Positions 1 to 5,100 of a stretch of 5,538 bases of DNA are shown here, in pieces. The stretch lies in NCBI GenBank assembly GCA_946530775.1, contig CAMNAH010000085.1:1-5538 (forward strand), read 5' to 3'. Position 1 is the first letter of the stretch. Each line of letters starts with the position of its first letter. Both the position numbers and the translations under genes were made by a program. The notes beneath the pieces are model-generated. The model saw only the letters and a program-made list of their open reading frames with translations, had not been told where the DNA came from and did not search any database. The stretch is from an uncultured Coriobacteriales bacterium (lineage in GTDB: Bacteria > Actinomycetota > Coriobacteriia > Coriobacteriales > Atopobiaceae).

Positions 1-701
1 CCGACCCCGAGAAGGTCCGCAAGTTCGTGTGCGTCGACACCAACGACATCCCCGATGTCGCCATCGTCGACCCCGACATGATGGCCTCCATGCCCGCCGG
101 CCTCACCGCAGCCACCGGCATGGACGCGCTCACCCACGCCATCGAGGGCTACACCACCCGCGGCGCCTGGGAGCTCTCCGACATGTTCCACTTCAAGGCC
201 ATCCAGCTCATCGCCCAGAACCTGCGCGACGCCTACGCCGAGGCCCAGAGCGGCCAGCCCGGCAGCGGCCGCGAGGGCATGGCTCTCGGCCAGTATGTCG
301 CCGGCATGGGCTTCTCCAACGTGGGCCTGGGCATCGACCACGCCATGGCGCACACCCTCTCCGCGCACTACGACACCCCGCACGGCGTTGCCTGCGCCAT
401 GCTGCTCCCCATCGCGATGGAGTTCAACAAGCCCGTCGTGGCCAAGCGCCTCGCCGAGGTCGCCGTTGCCATGGGCGTCGACACCACCGGCATGACCGAG
501 GATGAGGCCGCCGACGCCGCCATCGCCGCCGTGCGCCAGCTCTCCGCCGACGTCAACATCCCCAAGACCTGCAACGGCCTGGTGGAGGAGGACCTCGACC
601 AGCTCGCCGACGACGCCCTCGCCGATGCCTGCTATCCCGGCAACCCGCGTGAGGCCGACCATGAGACCGTGAAGGAGCTCTTCCGCAAGATCATGGCGTA
701 A
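1..701 (+). CDS. fucO: Lactaldehyde reductase / 1,2-propanediol oxidoreductase, iron-dependent alcohol dehydrogenase family (5'-truncated by window edge)
   Basis: FucO-type group III iron-dependent alcohol dehydrogenases reduce L-lactaldehyde to 1,2-propanediol with NADH in the cytoplasm, in anaerobic fucose and rhamnose breakdown. Only the C-terminal 233 codons are visible. The frame is open from base 3 and bases 1-2 end an earlier codon; E. coli FucO has about 382 residues, so the N-terminal Rossmann part lies outside. The visible part is the helical metal-binding domain and matches FucO closely from memory. The iron ligands are present: Asp (codon 123-125) and His (135-137) in DALTHAIEGY, His (339-341) in DHAMAH and His (381-383) in DTPHG. 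The second His of DHAMAH (351-353) matches the conserved active-site His267 of E. coli. The stop is TAA at 699-701. The GTG at 27 is an internal Val codon, not the start. Substrate could be another short-chain alcohol or aldehyde; family is near certain, fucO orthology likely. Confidence 0.9.
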   Translation, partial: DPEKVRKFVCVDTNDIPDVAIVDPDMMASMPAGLTAATGMDALTHAIEGYTTRGAWELSDMFHFKAIQLIAQNLRDAYAEAQSGQPGSGREGMALGQYVAGMGFSNVGLGIDHAMAHTLSAHYDTPHGVACAMLLPIAMEFNKPVVAKRLAEVAVAMGVDTTGMTEDEAADAAIAAVRQLSADVNIPKTCNGLVEEDLDQLADDALADACYPGNPREADHETVKELFRKIMA

Positions 702-703
702 GT

Positions 704-803
704 TCGCGCTGTAAGACGAATGGGCGGGCCCCGGTTTGCCCTGGAATGTACGCTTCGCAAAACATTCCAGAGCAAAACCGGGGCCCGTCGTCTTAGAGCG
801 CGA
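704..803. repeat. 100-nt imperfect inverted repeat (long hairpin) just after fucO
   Basis: Arms pair as follows: 704-710 with 797-803 (7 bp), 712-719 with 788-795 (8 bp), 726-737 with 775-786 (12 bp, GGGCCCCGGTTT), 738-739 with 772-773 (2 bp) and 741-749 with 762-770 (9 bp). This gives about 38 base pairs around a 12-nt loop at 750-761, with a 6-nt bulge at 720-725. It begins 2 nt after the fucO stop codon. No T-run follows either arm, so it is not a textbook intrinsic terminator, though it could still end or protect the fucO transcript. It could also be a dispersed palindromic element of REP or MITE type. Confidence 0.8.
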
Positions 804-906
804 GGACTTAAAACGGGGATAAAAACAGTGAAAGCGGCTTAAGGGTCGGTTCATTTCTCGATGGTAAAAACGATTAATAACCGTCTGAGCTGCAGCTTCT
901 TAGAAG

Positions 907-936
907 CCGCACATTTCTATGGGGAGAAGTGTGCGG
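907..936. terminator. Hairpin in the convergent intergenic region, possible terminator
   Basis: Bases 907-918 (CCGCACATTTCT) pair with 925-936 (AGAAGTGTGCGG): 11 Watson-Crick pairs and one G-U pair when read on the plus strand, around a 6-nt loop. On the minus strand the G-U becomes an A-C mismatch, so the structure is better as plus-strand RNA. It is followed on the plus side by ATTGTT, only a weak U-rich stretch. It lies 39 nt beyond the end of the minus-strand amidotransferase gene, so it may terminate either convergent transcript. A small perfect dyad (895-900 with 902-907) abuts its left arm. The remainder of 804-974 shows no convincing gene. Confidence 0.45.
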
Positions 937-974
937 ATTGTTAAACGTCTAAACACCCTAGCGGTCTACGAGAC

Positions 975-1703
975 CTACATCTTGGCCTTGCAGGCGGCGA
1001 TAAACGCCTCGAAGAGCTGCGGCGTGTTGGCGATGATTTCGGGATGCCACTGCACGCCCAGAAAGAAGCTCTTCTCGGGGAACTCGAGGCCCTCCGGCGT
1101 GCGGTCGGGAGCCCAGGCCACGACCTCGCCGCCCTCGGCGCACTCGCTGATAGCGAGGTGGTGCAGCGAGTTCACGCCCAGCTCGGTGGTGCCGAGCACC
1201 TGGGCGAGCTTGGAGCCCTCCTTGATGTTGACGCGGTGCACGGGCTGGTCGGTGCGGTCGAGCACGGCGTGGTTGATACGGACGCCCTCGAGCTCGGAGA
1301 TGTCGCGCACGAGCGTGCCGCCGAAGGTGATGTTCATGACCTGCAGGCCGCGGCAGATGCCCAGCGTGGGCATGTCGCGTTCCCATGCGGCACGCGCGGC
1401 GGCATACTCGAACACGTCGCGCTCGGCCGAGAGGAGCGAGAGCTTGGCCTTGCAGCCCTTGCTGTAGGGGCTGCCGCCGAAGCTGTCGGGAGCGGGATCG
1501 CCGCCGCCGGTGAGCAGCAGTCCGTCGATGGCATCGAGCACCGCGCCGGCATGCTTGGCAGCCTCGAAGCCGTAGGGCAGCGCGATGGGGATGCCGCCCG
1601 CCTCCTCGATGCGGCGCAGGTAGCGGATATCGACGCTCGCATGCACGGGGTTGTCGCCCACGCGCATGCAGATGCCTATGATGGGGGCACGATCCATAAT
1701 CAT
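975..1703 (-). CDS. Class I glutamine amidotransferase-like hydrolase (peptidase C26, PuuD-like gamma-glutamyl-GABA hydrolase family)
   Basis: This family hydrolyses gamma-glutamyl amide bonds in the cytoplasm. The best-known member, PuuD, cleaves gamma-glutamyl-GABA in putrescine breakdown. The 242-residue product is close to the usual length (about 240-255) and complete. An oxyanion-region GGGDP lies at residues 66-70, the nucleophile elbow GICRG at 115-119 with Cys117, an NSLHH segment at 178-182, and GVQWHPE at 216-222 supplies His220 and Glu222, completing the Cys-His-Glu triad. It is a stand-alone domain with no synthase partner, as expected for C26. The first ATG (1701-1703) has AAAGG 8 nt upstream. 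A second in-frame ATG two codons later (1695-1697) has GAAAGG at 6 nt, so a 240-residue product starting there is equally plausible. It is divergent from rarA and convergent with fucO. No putrescine genes are visible, so the substrate is uncertain. Confidence 0.9.
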   Translation of the reverse strand: MIMDRAPIIGICMRVGDNPVHASVDIRYLRRIEEAGGIPIALPYGFEAAKHAGAVLDAIDGLLLTGGGDPAPDSFGGSPYSKGCKAKLSLLSAERDVFEYAAARAAWERDMPTLGICRGLQVMNITFGGTLVRDISELEGVRINHAVLDRTDQPVHRVNIKEGSKLAQVLGTTELGVNSLHHLAISECAEGGEVVAWAPDRTPEGLEFPEKSFFLGVQWHPEIIANTPQLFEAFIAACKAKM

Positions 1704-1719
1704 CCTTTCAACCTTTGCG

Positions 1720-1725
1720 ATAGTA
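1720..1725 (-). promoter_or_regulatory. Candidate -10 box (TACTAT) for the amidotransferase gene
   Basis: Read on the minus strand, TACTAT matches TATAAT at four of six positions, including the key first T, A and last T. Transcription would begin about 7 nt downstream, leaving a leader of roughly 10 nt before the first ATG. The expected -35 position (around 1743-1748) is GC-rich and does not resemble TTGACA. The spacer is occupied by palindromes, which suggests dependence on or repression by a bound protein. Confidence 0.4.
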
Positions 1726-1754
1726 GCACGCGTGCACGTGCACGGGGCGCCCCG
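1726..1754. promoter_or_regulatory. Cluster of three perfect palindromes between divergent genes, candidate operator
   Basis: Three exact dyads are packed end to end with small overlaps: GCACGCGTGC at 1726-1735, GTGCACGTGCAC at 1732-1743 and CGGGGCGCCCCG at 1743-1754. They fill the spacer of the candidate minus-strand promoter and reach the -35 zone of the rarA promoter. A regulator bound here could control both divergent genes. No regulator gene is adjacent in the window, so the protein is unknown. GC-rich DNA makes short palindromes commoner, but three in 29 bp at a divergent promoter is notable. Confidence 0.45.
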
Positions 1755-1769
1755 CGGCAGAATCTGGTC

Positions 1770-1775
1770 TACAAT
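1770..1775 (+). promoter_or_regulatory. -10 box (TACAAT) of rarA, implying a leaderless or near-leaderless mRNA
   Basis: TACAAT differs from TATAAT at one position and ends 7 nt before the rarA ATG at 1783. A transcript starting the usual 6-8 nt downstream would begin at or next to the A of the ATG. The bases just before the ATG (CTGTTAC) hold no Shine-Dalgarno sequence, which fits leaderless translation. No clear -35 box is seen; the expected place overlaps a GC palindrome. Confidence 0.55.
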
Positions 1776-1782
1776 CTGTTAC

Positions 1783-3135
1783 ATGGACACGTTGTTCACA
1801 CAAGCCGAGCGCTACAAGCGCAACCTCAACGCCCCGCTCGCGGTGCGCATGCGCCCGCAGACGCTCGACGGCTATGTGGGCCAGGAGGCCGCGGTGGGGG
1901 AGGGCTCGTGGCTGCGCCGCGCCATCGAGCAGGACGCGCTCTCCTCGATCATCCTCTACGGCCCCGCCGGCACGGGCAAGACCACGCTCGCGCGCATCAT
2001 CGCCAACACGAGTCATGCCGCCTTCGTGGAGGTCTCCGCCGTCACGGGCACGGTCAAGGATCTGCGCCAGGCCATCGATGCCGCCGAGAGCAGGCTGCTC
2101 ACCACGGGCCAGCGCACCATCCTCTTCATCGACGAGATCCACCGCTTCAACCGCACCCAGCAGGACGCCCTGCTCCATGCGGTGGAGGACCGCGTGGTGG
2201 TGCTCGTGGGCGCCACCACCGAGAACCCCTTCTTCGAGGTCAACTCGGCGCTCATCTCGCGTTCGCGCGTGATCGAGCTCACGGTGCTCGCAGACGATGC
2301 CATCCGCACGCTTATCGACCGCGCGCTCGTCGACGAGCATGGCCTGGCGGGGCGCTTCTCGCTCGAGCAGGATGCCGAGGACGAGATCGTCACGCTCGCC
2401 GGCGGAGACGGGCGCGCCGCGCTCACCACGCTCGAGCTCGCGAGCCAGATGGCCACGCCGCCTGCAGGCGCGGACGCAGACGAGCCCATCGTCATCACGC
2501 GCGAGCACGTCATAGATGCCAACCCGCGCCGCGGCCTCTCGTACGATAAGCATGGCGACATGCACTACGACATCATCTCCGCGTTCATCAAATCCATGCG
2601 CGGAAGCGATCCCGATGCCGCGCTCTACTGGCTCGCCCGCATGATCGACGCCGGCGAGGACCCCAAGTTCATCGCGCGCCGCATCATGATCTGCGCCTCC
2701 GAGGACATCGGCAACGCCGACCCGCAGGCCCTGCTCGTGGCCGAGGCCGCGTTCAAGGCCACCGAGGTCATCGGCTATCCCGAATGTCGCATCAACCTGG
2801 CGCAGGCCGCCATCTACAACTGCCTCGCGCCCAAGAGCAACGCCGCCGAGGCGGGCATCGACGCTGCCCTCGAGGAGGTGCGCCGCGGTCCGCGCCGCGA
2901 GGTTCCCGCGCATCTGCGCGACCGCCATCGCCCGGGCTCCGACGAGTACGGACCCTACCTCTATCCGCACAACTACCCGGCGGGATGGGTCGCACAGCGC
3001 TACCTCCCCGACGGCCTCGAGAAGGGTGCCTTCTACACGCCCGGCCCGCGCGGCTGGGAGGCATGGCGCGCCGAGGCGGCGTCCCGCGACCGCTCGGAGC
3101 AAGACGAGGGACATACCGCCCGTGATGATGGGTAG
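1783..3135 (+). CDS. rarA: Replication-associated recombination protein A (RarA/MgsA), AAA+ ATPase
   Basis: RarA is a DNA-dependent AAA+ ATPase of the MgsA/WRNIP1 family, related to clamp-loader subunits. It acts at stalled or gapped replication forks and interacts with SSB. The 450-residue product agrees with E. coli RarA (447). The N-terminus has the family's RP.TLD.YVGQ segment (residues 24-34). Walker A GPAGTGKT is at 60-67, Walker B LFIDEIHRF at 114-122 with Asp117 and Glu118, the sensor-1 stretch GATTENP at 143-149, and SRSR at 159-162 carries the expected arginine finger. The C-terminal tetramerisation domain is recognisable from KHGDMHYD (256-263) through the SMRGSDPDAALYWLARM stretch (271-287) to the YLPD motif (407-410). 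The ATG at 1783 is chosen because homology begins there. The open frame extends upstream to 1651, but that part crosses the promoter and the neighbouring gene. It has its own promoter and probably a leaderless start. Nothing in it looks broken. Confidence 0.95.
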   Translation: MDTLFTQAERYKRNLNAPLAVRMRPQTLDGYVGQEAAVGEGSWLRRAIEQDALSSIILYGPAGTGKTTLARIIANTSHAAFVEVSAVTGTVKDLRQAIDAAESRLLTTGQRTILFIDEIHRFNRTQQDALLHAVEDRVVVLVGATTENPFFEVNSALISRSRVIELTVLADDAIRTLIDRALVDEHGLAGRFSLEQDAEDEIVTLAGGDGRAALTTLELASQMATPPAGADADEPIVITREHVIDANPRRGLSYDKHGDMHYDIISAFIKSMRGSDPDAALYWLARMIDAGEDPKFIARRIMICASEDIGNADPQALLVAEAAFKATEVIGYPECRINLAQAAIYNCLAPKSNAAEAGIDAALEEVRRGPRREVPAHLRDRHRPGSDEYGPYLYPHNYPAGWVAQRYLPDGLEKGAFYTPGPRGWEAWRAEAASRDRSEQDEGHTARDDG

Positions 3136-3138
3136 AAT
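3108..3138 (+). promoter_or_regulatory. Candidate promoter for the DUF948-anti-sigma-sigma operon, overlapping the end of rarA
   Basis: TAGAAT at 3133-3138 is a one-mismatch -10 box and overlaps the rarA stop codon. GGGACA at 3108-3113 matches four of six bases of TTGACA, but at a long 19-bp spacing. The overlapping GGGTAG at 3130-3135 also matches five of six bases of the Bacillus SigB -10 (GGGTAT), so the operon's own sigma factor could read it. However, the matching -35 GTTTAA is not visible. The leader to the first gene would be about 40 nt. Read-through from rarA is also possible. Confidence 0.4.
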
Positions 3139-3186
3139 AGGCAACATGAATATGTTTTAGGGATTGATCCCGTCGAGGAGGAAACC

Positions 3187-3747
3187 ATGGATCCCATTCA
3201 GATCGTTCTCATCGTGCTCGCCTGCGCCGGCGTCTGGGCTATCGTCGAGCTCGCGCTCACCATCCGCAAGGCTCGCCAGGTCGTCGACGAGCTGTCCGTC
3301 TCGGCCAACGACACCATCGGCCAGGTCCAGCCCATCATCGGCAAGGTCGACGGCATCATGGACGAGCTCGATCCCTCCATCAAGCAGGTTCCCGACCTGC
3401 TCGGCAAGGTGGGCGGCACGCTCGATGGCGTGAACAGCATCCTGGGCGATGTCTCCGGCGCCACCGGTGCCGTGAGCAGCGTCGCCACCGGCGCGAGCCA
3501 TGCCGCCACGAGCGCCGTCAACTCCGTCACCAGCGCGGTAGGCCGCCTCACCGGCAAGCGTCGCAAGTCGCAGAAGACCGAGACCCAGCTCAAGGCCCCT
3601 GCGGCCGAGCCCGCCGCGCCTGCGGCCGAGGCGCCCGCTGCGGTCGATAAGACCGACTACGTGGTCTACGCCGAGACCCCCGCTGCCGAGGCTCCCGCCG
3701 AGGAGACCCCCGCTGCCAAGGCTCCCGTCGAAGAGAAGGCCGAGTAG
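3187..3747 (+). CDS. Membrane-anchored DUF948 / YtxG-like protein with Ala-Pro-Glu-rich tail
   Basis: The 186-residue product has one hydrophobic helix at about residues 4-26, followed directly by RKAR. The positive-inside rule therefore puts the rest in the cytoplasm. Residues 30-120 form an amphipathic region with spaced Val/Ile/Leu and segments such as QVQPIIGKVDGIMDEL. This is typical of DUF948 proteins, likely coiled-coil or apolipoprotein-like helices. A basic patch GKRRKSQK (123-130) leads into a low-complexity tail (135-186) of Ala, Pro and Glu. No enzymatic motif is seen and the molecular function is unknown. Bacillus YtxG, of the same family, is a SigB-controlled general stress protein, which fits the location upstream of a SigB-like sigma factor. 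An excellent Shine-Dalgarno AGGAGG (3176-3181) 5 nt before the ATG fixes the start. It is the first gene of the operon, 11 nt ahead of the anti-sigma gene. Family assignment rests on pattern recognition. Confidence 0.8.
   Translation: MDPIQIVLIVLACAGVWAIVELALTIRKARQVVDELSVSANDTIGQVQPIIGKVDGIMDELDPSIKQVPDLLGKVGGTLDGVNSILGDVSGATGAVSSVATGASHAATSAVNSVTSAVGRLTGKRRKSQKTETQLKAPAAEPAAPAAEAPAAVDKTDYVVYAETPAAEAPAEETPAAKAPVEEKAE
3673..3732 (+). repeat. Two 30-bp tandem repeats coding for ETPAA-APxE units
   Basis: Copies 3673-3702 and 3703-3732 are identical at 27 of 30 bases and encode residues 163-172 and 173-182 of the DUF948-like protein (ETPAAEAPAE, ETPAAKAPVE). A less regular upstream pair repeats CCTGCGGCCGAG at 3598-3609 and 3619-3630. 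The tail probably grows and shrinks by in-frame slippage, so its length may differ between strains. Confidence 0.8.
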
Positions 3748-3758
3748 GTCCGGTTCCC

Positions 3759-4112
3759 ATGAATACCTCCCACGTTGAACTCTCCGTCCCCGCGGAGGCG
3801 GCGTTCGCACGCACGGTGCGCATGCTGGCCGCCAACCTCGCGGTGTGCCTCGATATGAACCTCGACGATGTCGAGGAGGTCCGCATGGCTGCCGAGGAGG
3901 GCTTCGTGCTCGCCTGCGCCTCCAAGCCCGATACGTGCGCCATCGCATTCACGCTGGGCGACGAGGGCATCGCCATGGACTTCTCGCTGGGCTCTGCGCT
4001 CGGCGATACCGACGAGCTCGAGCTCGCACGGCTGCTGCTTGCCGCCGTGTGCGACGAGTTCGAGATCGACGAGGCCGCCTCCAGGCTGCACCTTGCGAAG
4101 AGGATCGCCTAG
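3759..4112 (+). CDS. RsbW/SpoIIAB-like anti-sigma factor with degenerate GHKL ATPase motifs
   Basis: The product (117 residues) lies in the standard anti-sigma position, one nucleotide before a SigB/SigF-type sigma gene. The N-terminal pattern (ELSVPAEAAFARTVRMLAAN, then a helix with DDVEEVRMAAEEG) follows RsbW and SpoIIAB. These bind their sigma factor and phosphorylate the anti-anti-sigma. By eye the N-box Glu aligns with Glu46, but the Mg-binding Asn falls on Val50. The G1 DxG motif falls on a SLGSA segment (76-80), and the GxG loop on LELA (87-90). It is shorter than RsbW (about 160 residues). The Shine-Dalgarno is weak (TAGG about 10 nt upstream), so translation is probably coupled to the preceding gene. 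The function inferred is sigma binding, perhaps without kinase activity. It may still bind nucleotide if my alignment is off. It could alternatively be an activator or cofactor of the sigma. Confidence 0.75.
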   Translation: MNTSHVELSVPAEAAFARTVRMLAANLAVCLDMNLDDVEEVRMAAEEGFVLACASKPDTCAIAFTLGDEGIAMDFSLGSALGDTDELELARLLLAAVCDEFEIDEAASRLHLAKRIA

Positions 4113-4113
4113 C

Positions 4114-5034
4114 ATGTCGATCTACTCGGACGACGATTACATCGATCTTCCCGACGAGGAGGACGACGGCGAGCAGGCCTATCTCGATGACGAGGACCAG
4201 GAGCCGCTCGACGTCGAGGACGAGCCCGATGAGGAAGACGACGGCATAGACGAGGCCGGCGCCCCGTCGGGCCAGCGCCAGGTCAAATGGAACCGCCTGC
4301 GCACGCGCCGGCTCTTCCGCGCCATGCGCGCGGGCGACGAGGAGGCGCGCTCCCAGCTCATCATGGCCTACGAGGGCCTCGCCCGCTTCCTTGCCCGCAA
4401 GTTCAAGAACCGCGGCGAGTCAGACGAGGACCTCGAGCAGGTGGCCTACCTCGGCCTGATCAAGGCCATCGATCGCTTCGAGCCCGAGCGCGGCCTCGAG
4501 TTCTCCACCTATGCCACGCCCACCATCATGGGCGAGCTGCGCCGCCATTTCCGCGACAAGGGCTGGTCGGTGCGCGTGCCGCGCCGCCTGCAGGAGCTCT
4601 CGCAGAAGGTCAACCGCACGACCGACGATCTGGCGGTCGAGCTGGGGCACATGCCGTCTGTTTCCGAGATCGCGGAGCACCTGGGCGTCTCGGTCGACGA
4701 GGTGCTCGAGGCCATGGAATCGTCGAGCGCCTACAGCGCCGTCTCGTTCGAGACGAGCAGCAGCAGCGACGACGAGGACGCGCCCACGCTCATGGACCAT
4801 CTGGGCGACGAGGACAAGGACCTCGCCGGCACCGATGACCGTCTCGTGCTGGAGGAGGCCATCGCGGGCTTCTCGCCCCGCGAGCAGCAGGTGGTGCGCA
4901 TGCGCTTCATCGACGGCCTCACGCAGGTCGAGATCGCCAAGGAGCTCGACATCTCGCAGGTGCAGGTCTCGCGCCTGCTGCGCAAGACGCTGCGCCGCCT
5001 GCAGGAGAAGATCGAGCCCGCCGCAACCGTATAG
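4114..5034 (+). CDS. RNA polymerase sigma factor, SigB/SigF/SigG subfamily, with acidic N-terminal extension
   Basis: This alternative sigma-70 family factor (306 residues) directs RNA polymerase to a stress or developmental regulon. Region 2 spans about residues 80-158. It includes DLEQVAYLGLIKAIDRFEP (106-124), FSTYATPTIMGELRRHFRD (130-148) and WSVRVPRRLQEL (151-162), hallmarks of the SigB/F/G group. Region 3 follows (about 160-205) and region 4 lies at 245-298. Its helix-turn-helix is around TQVEIAKELDISQVQVSRLL (270-289). Typical members have about 250-265 residues; the excess is residues 1-54, where 26 of the first 48 are Asp or Glu and the first basic residue is Arg55. The ATG at 4114 is supported by GAAGAGG ending 10 nt upstream, inside the anti-sigma gene. 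The anti-sigma stop is separated from it by one base, so the two are translationally coupled. Whether it is named sigB or sigF cannot be settled from sequence alone. Confidence 0.93.
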   Translation: MSIYSDDDYIDLPDEEDDGEQAYLDDEDQEPLDVEDEPDEEDDGIDEAGAPSGQRQVKWNRLRTRRLFRAMRAGDEEARSQLIMAYEGLARFLARKFKNRGESDEDLEQVAYLGLIKAIDRFEPERGLEFSTYATPTIMGELRRHFRDKGWSVRVPRRLQELSQKVNRTTDDLAVELGHMPSVSEIAEHLGVSVDEVLEAMESSSAYSAVSFETSSSSDDEDAPTLMDHLGDEDKDLAGTDDRLVLEEAIAGFSPREQQVVRMRFIDGLTQVEIAKELDISQVQVSRLLRKTLRRLQEKIEPAATV

Positions 5035-5048
5035 CGATTCGCTTACGG
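5027..5048 (+). terminator. Hairpin overlapping the sigma-factor stop codon, weak terminator candidate
   Basis: CCGTA (5027-5031) pairs with TACGG (5044-5048), and AGCG (5033-5036) with CGCT (5040-5043), around a 3-nt ATT loop with one bulged base (5032). The stop codon (5032-5034) lies inside the structure. There is no U-run after it (CGGCATCCTTCC), so rho-independent termination is doubtful. It could mark mRNA 3'-end processing or be chance. Confidence 0.35.
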
Positions 5049-5100
5049 CGGCATCCTTCCTCGGCCTACTGTGTGAACAGCTCCATAACTGCAGCTCTGG

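Noticed and set aside
27..701. A complete 224-residue gene starting at GTG 27
   Set aside because: The frame stays open to the window edge, the codons before it (DPEKVRKF) match FucO, and the family is about 380 residues long. It is a truncated gene.
1651..1782. Upstream extension of rarA
   Set aside because: The open frame runs back through the divergent promoter region into the amidotransferase gene on the other strand. RarA homology begins at the ATG at 1783.
1044..2549. A 501-codon plus-strand open frame
   Set aside because: It runs antisense through most of the amidotransferase gene and then out of frame through rarA, with compositionally biased, motif-free translation.
1708..3147. A 479-codon open frame antisense to rarA
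   Set aside because: It mirrors the GC-biased codons of rarA, has an Arg/Gly/Ala/Val-rich composition without family motifs, and spans the rarA promoter.
3157..3948. Minus-strand open frame opposite the DUF948-like gene
   Set aside because: Its Gly/Leu/Asp-rich and Arg-rich sequence is what the reverse complement of the repetitive coding strand produces; no start signal or motif is seen.
3868..4113. N-terminal extension of the sigma factor into the anti-sigma gene
   Set aside because: It overlaps the anti-sigma gene in another frame and translates to Ser/Arg/Pro-rich sequence. The ATG at 4114 has a Shine-Dalgarno and the normal stop-start junction.
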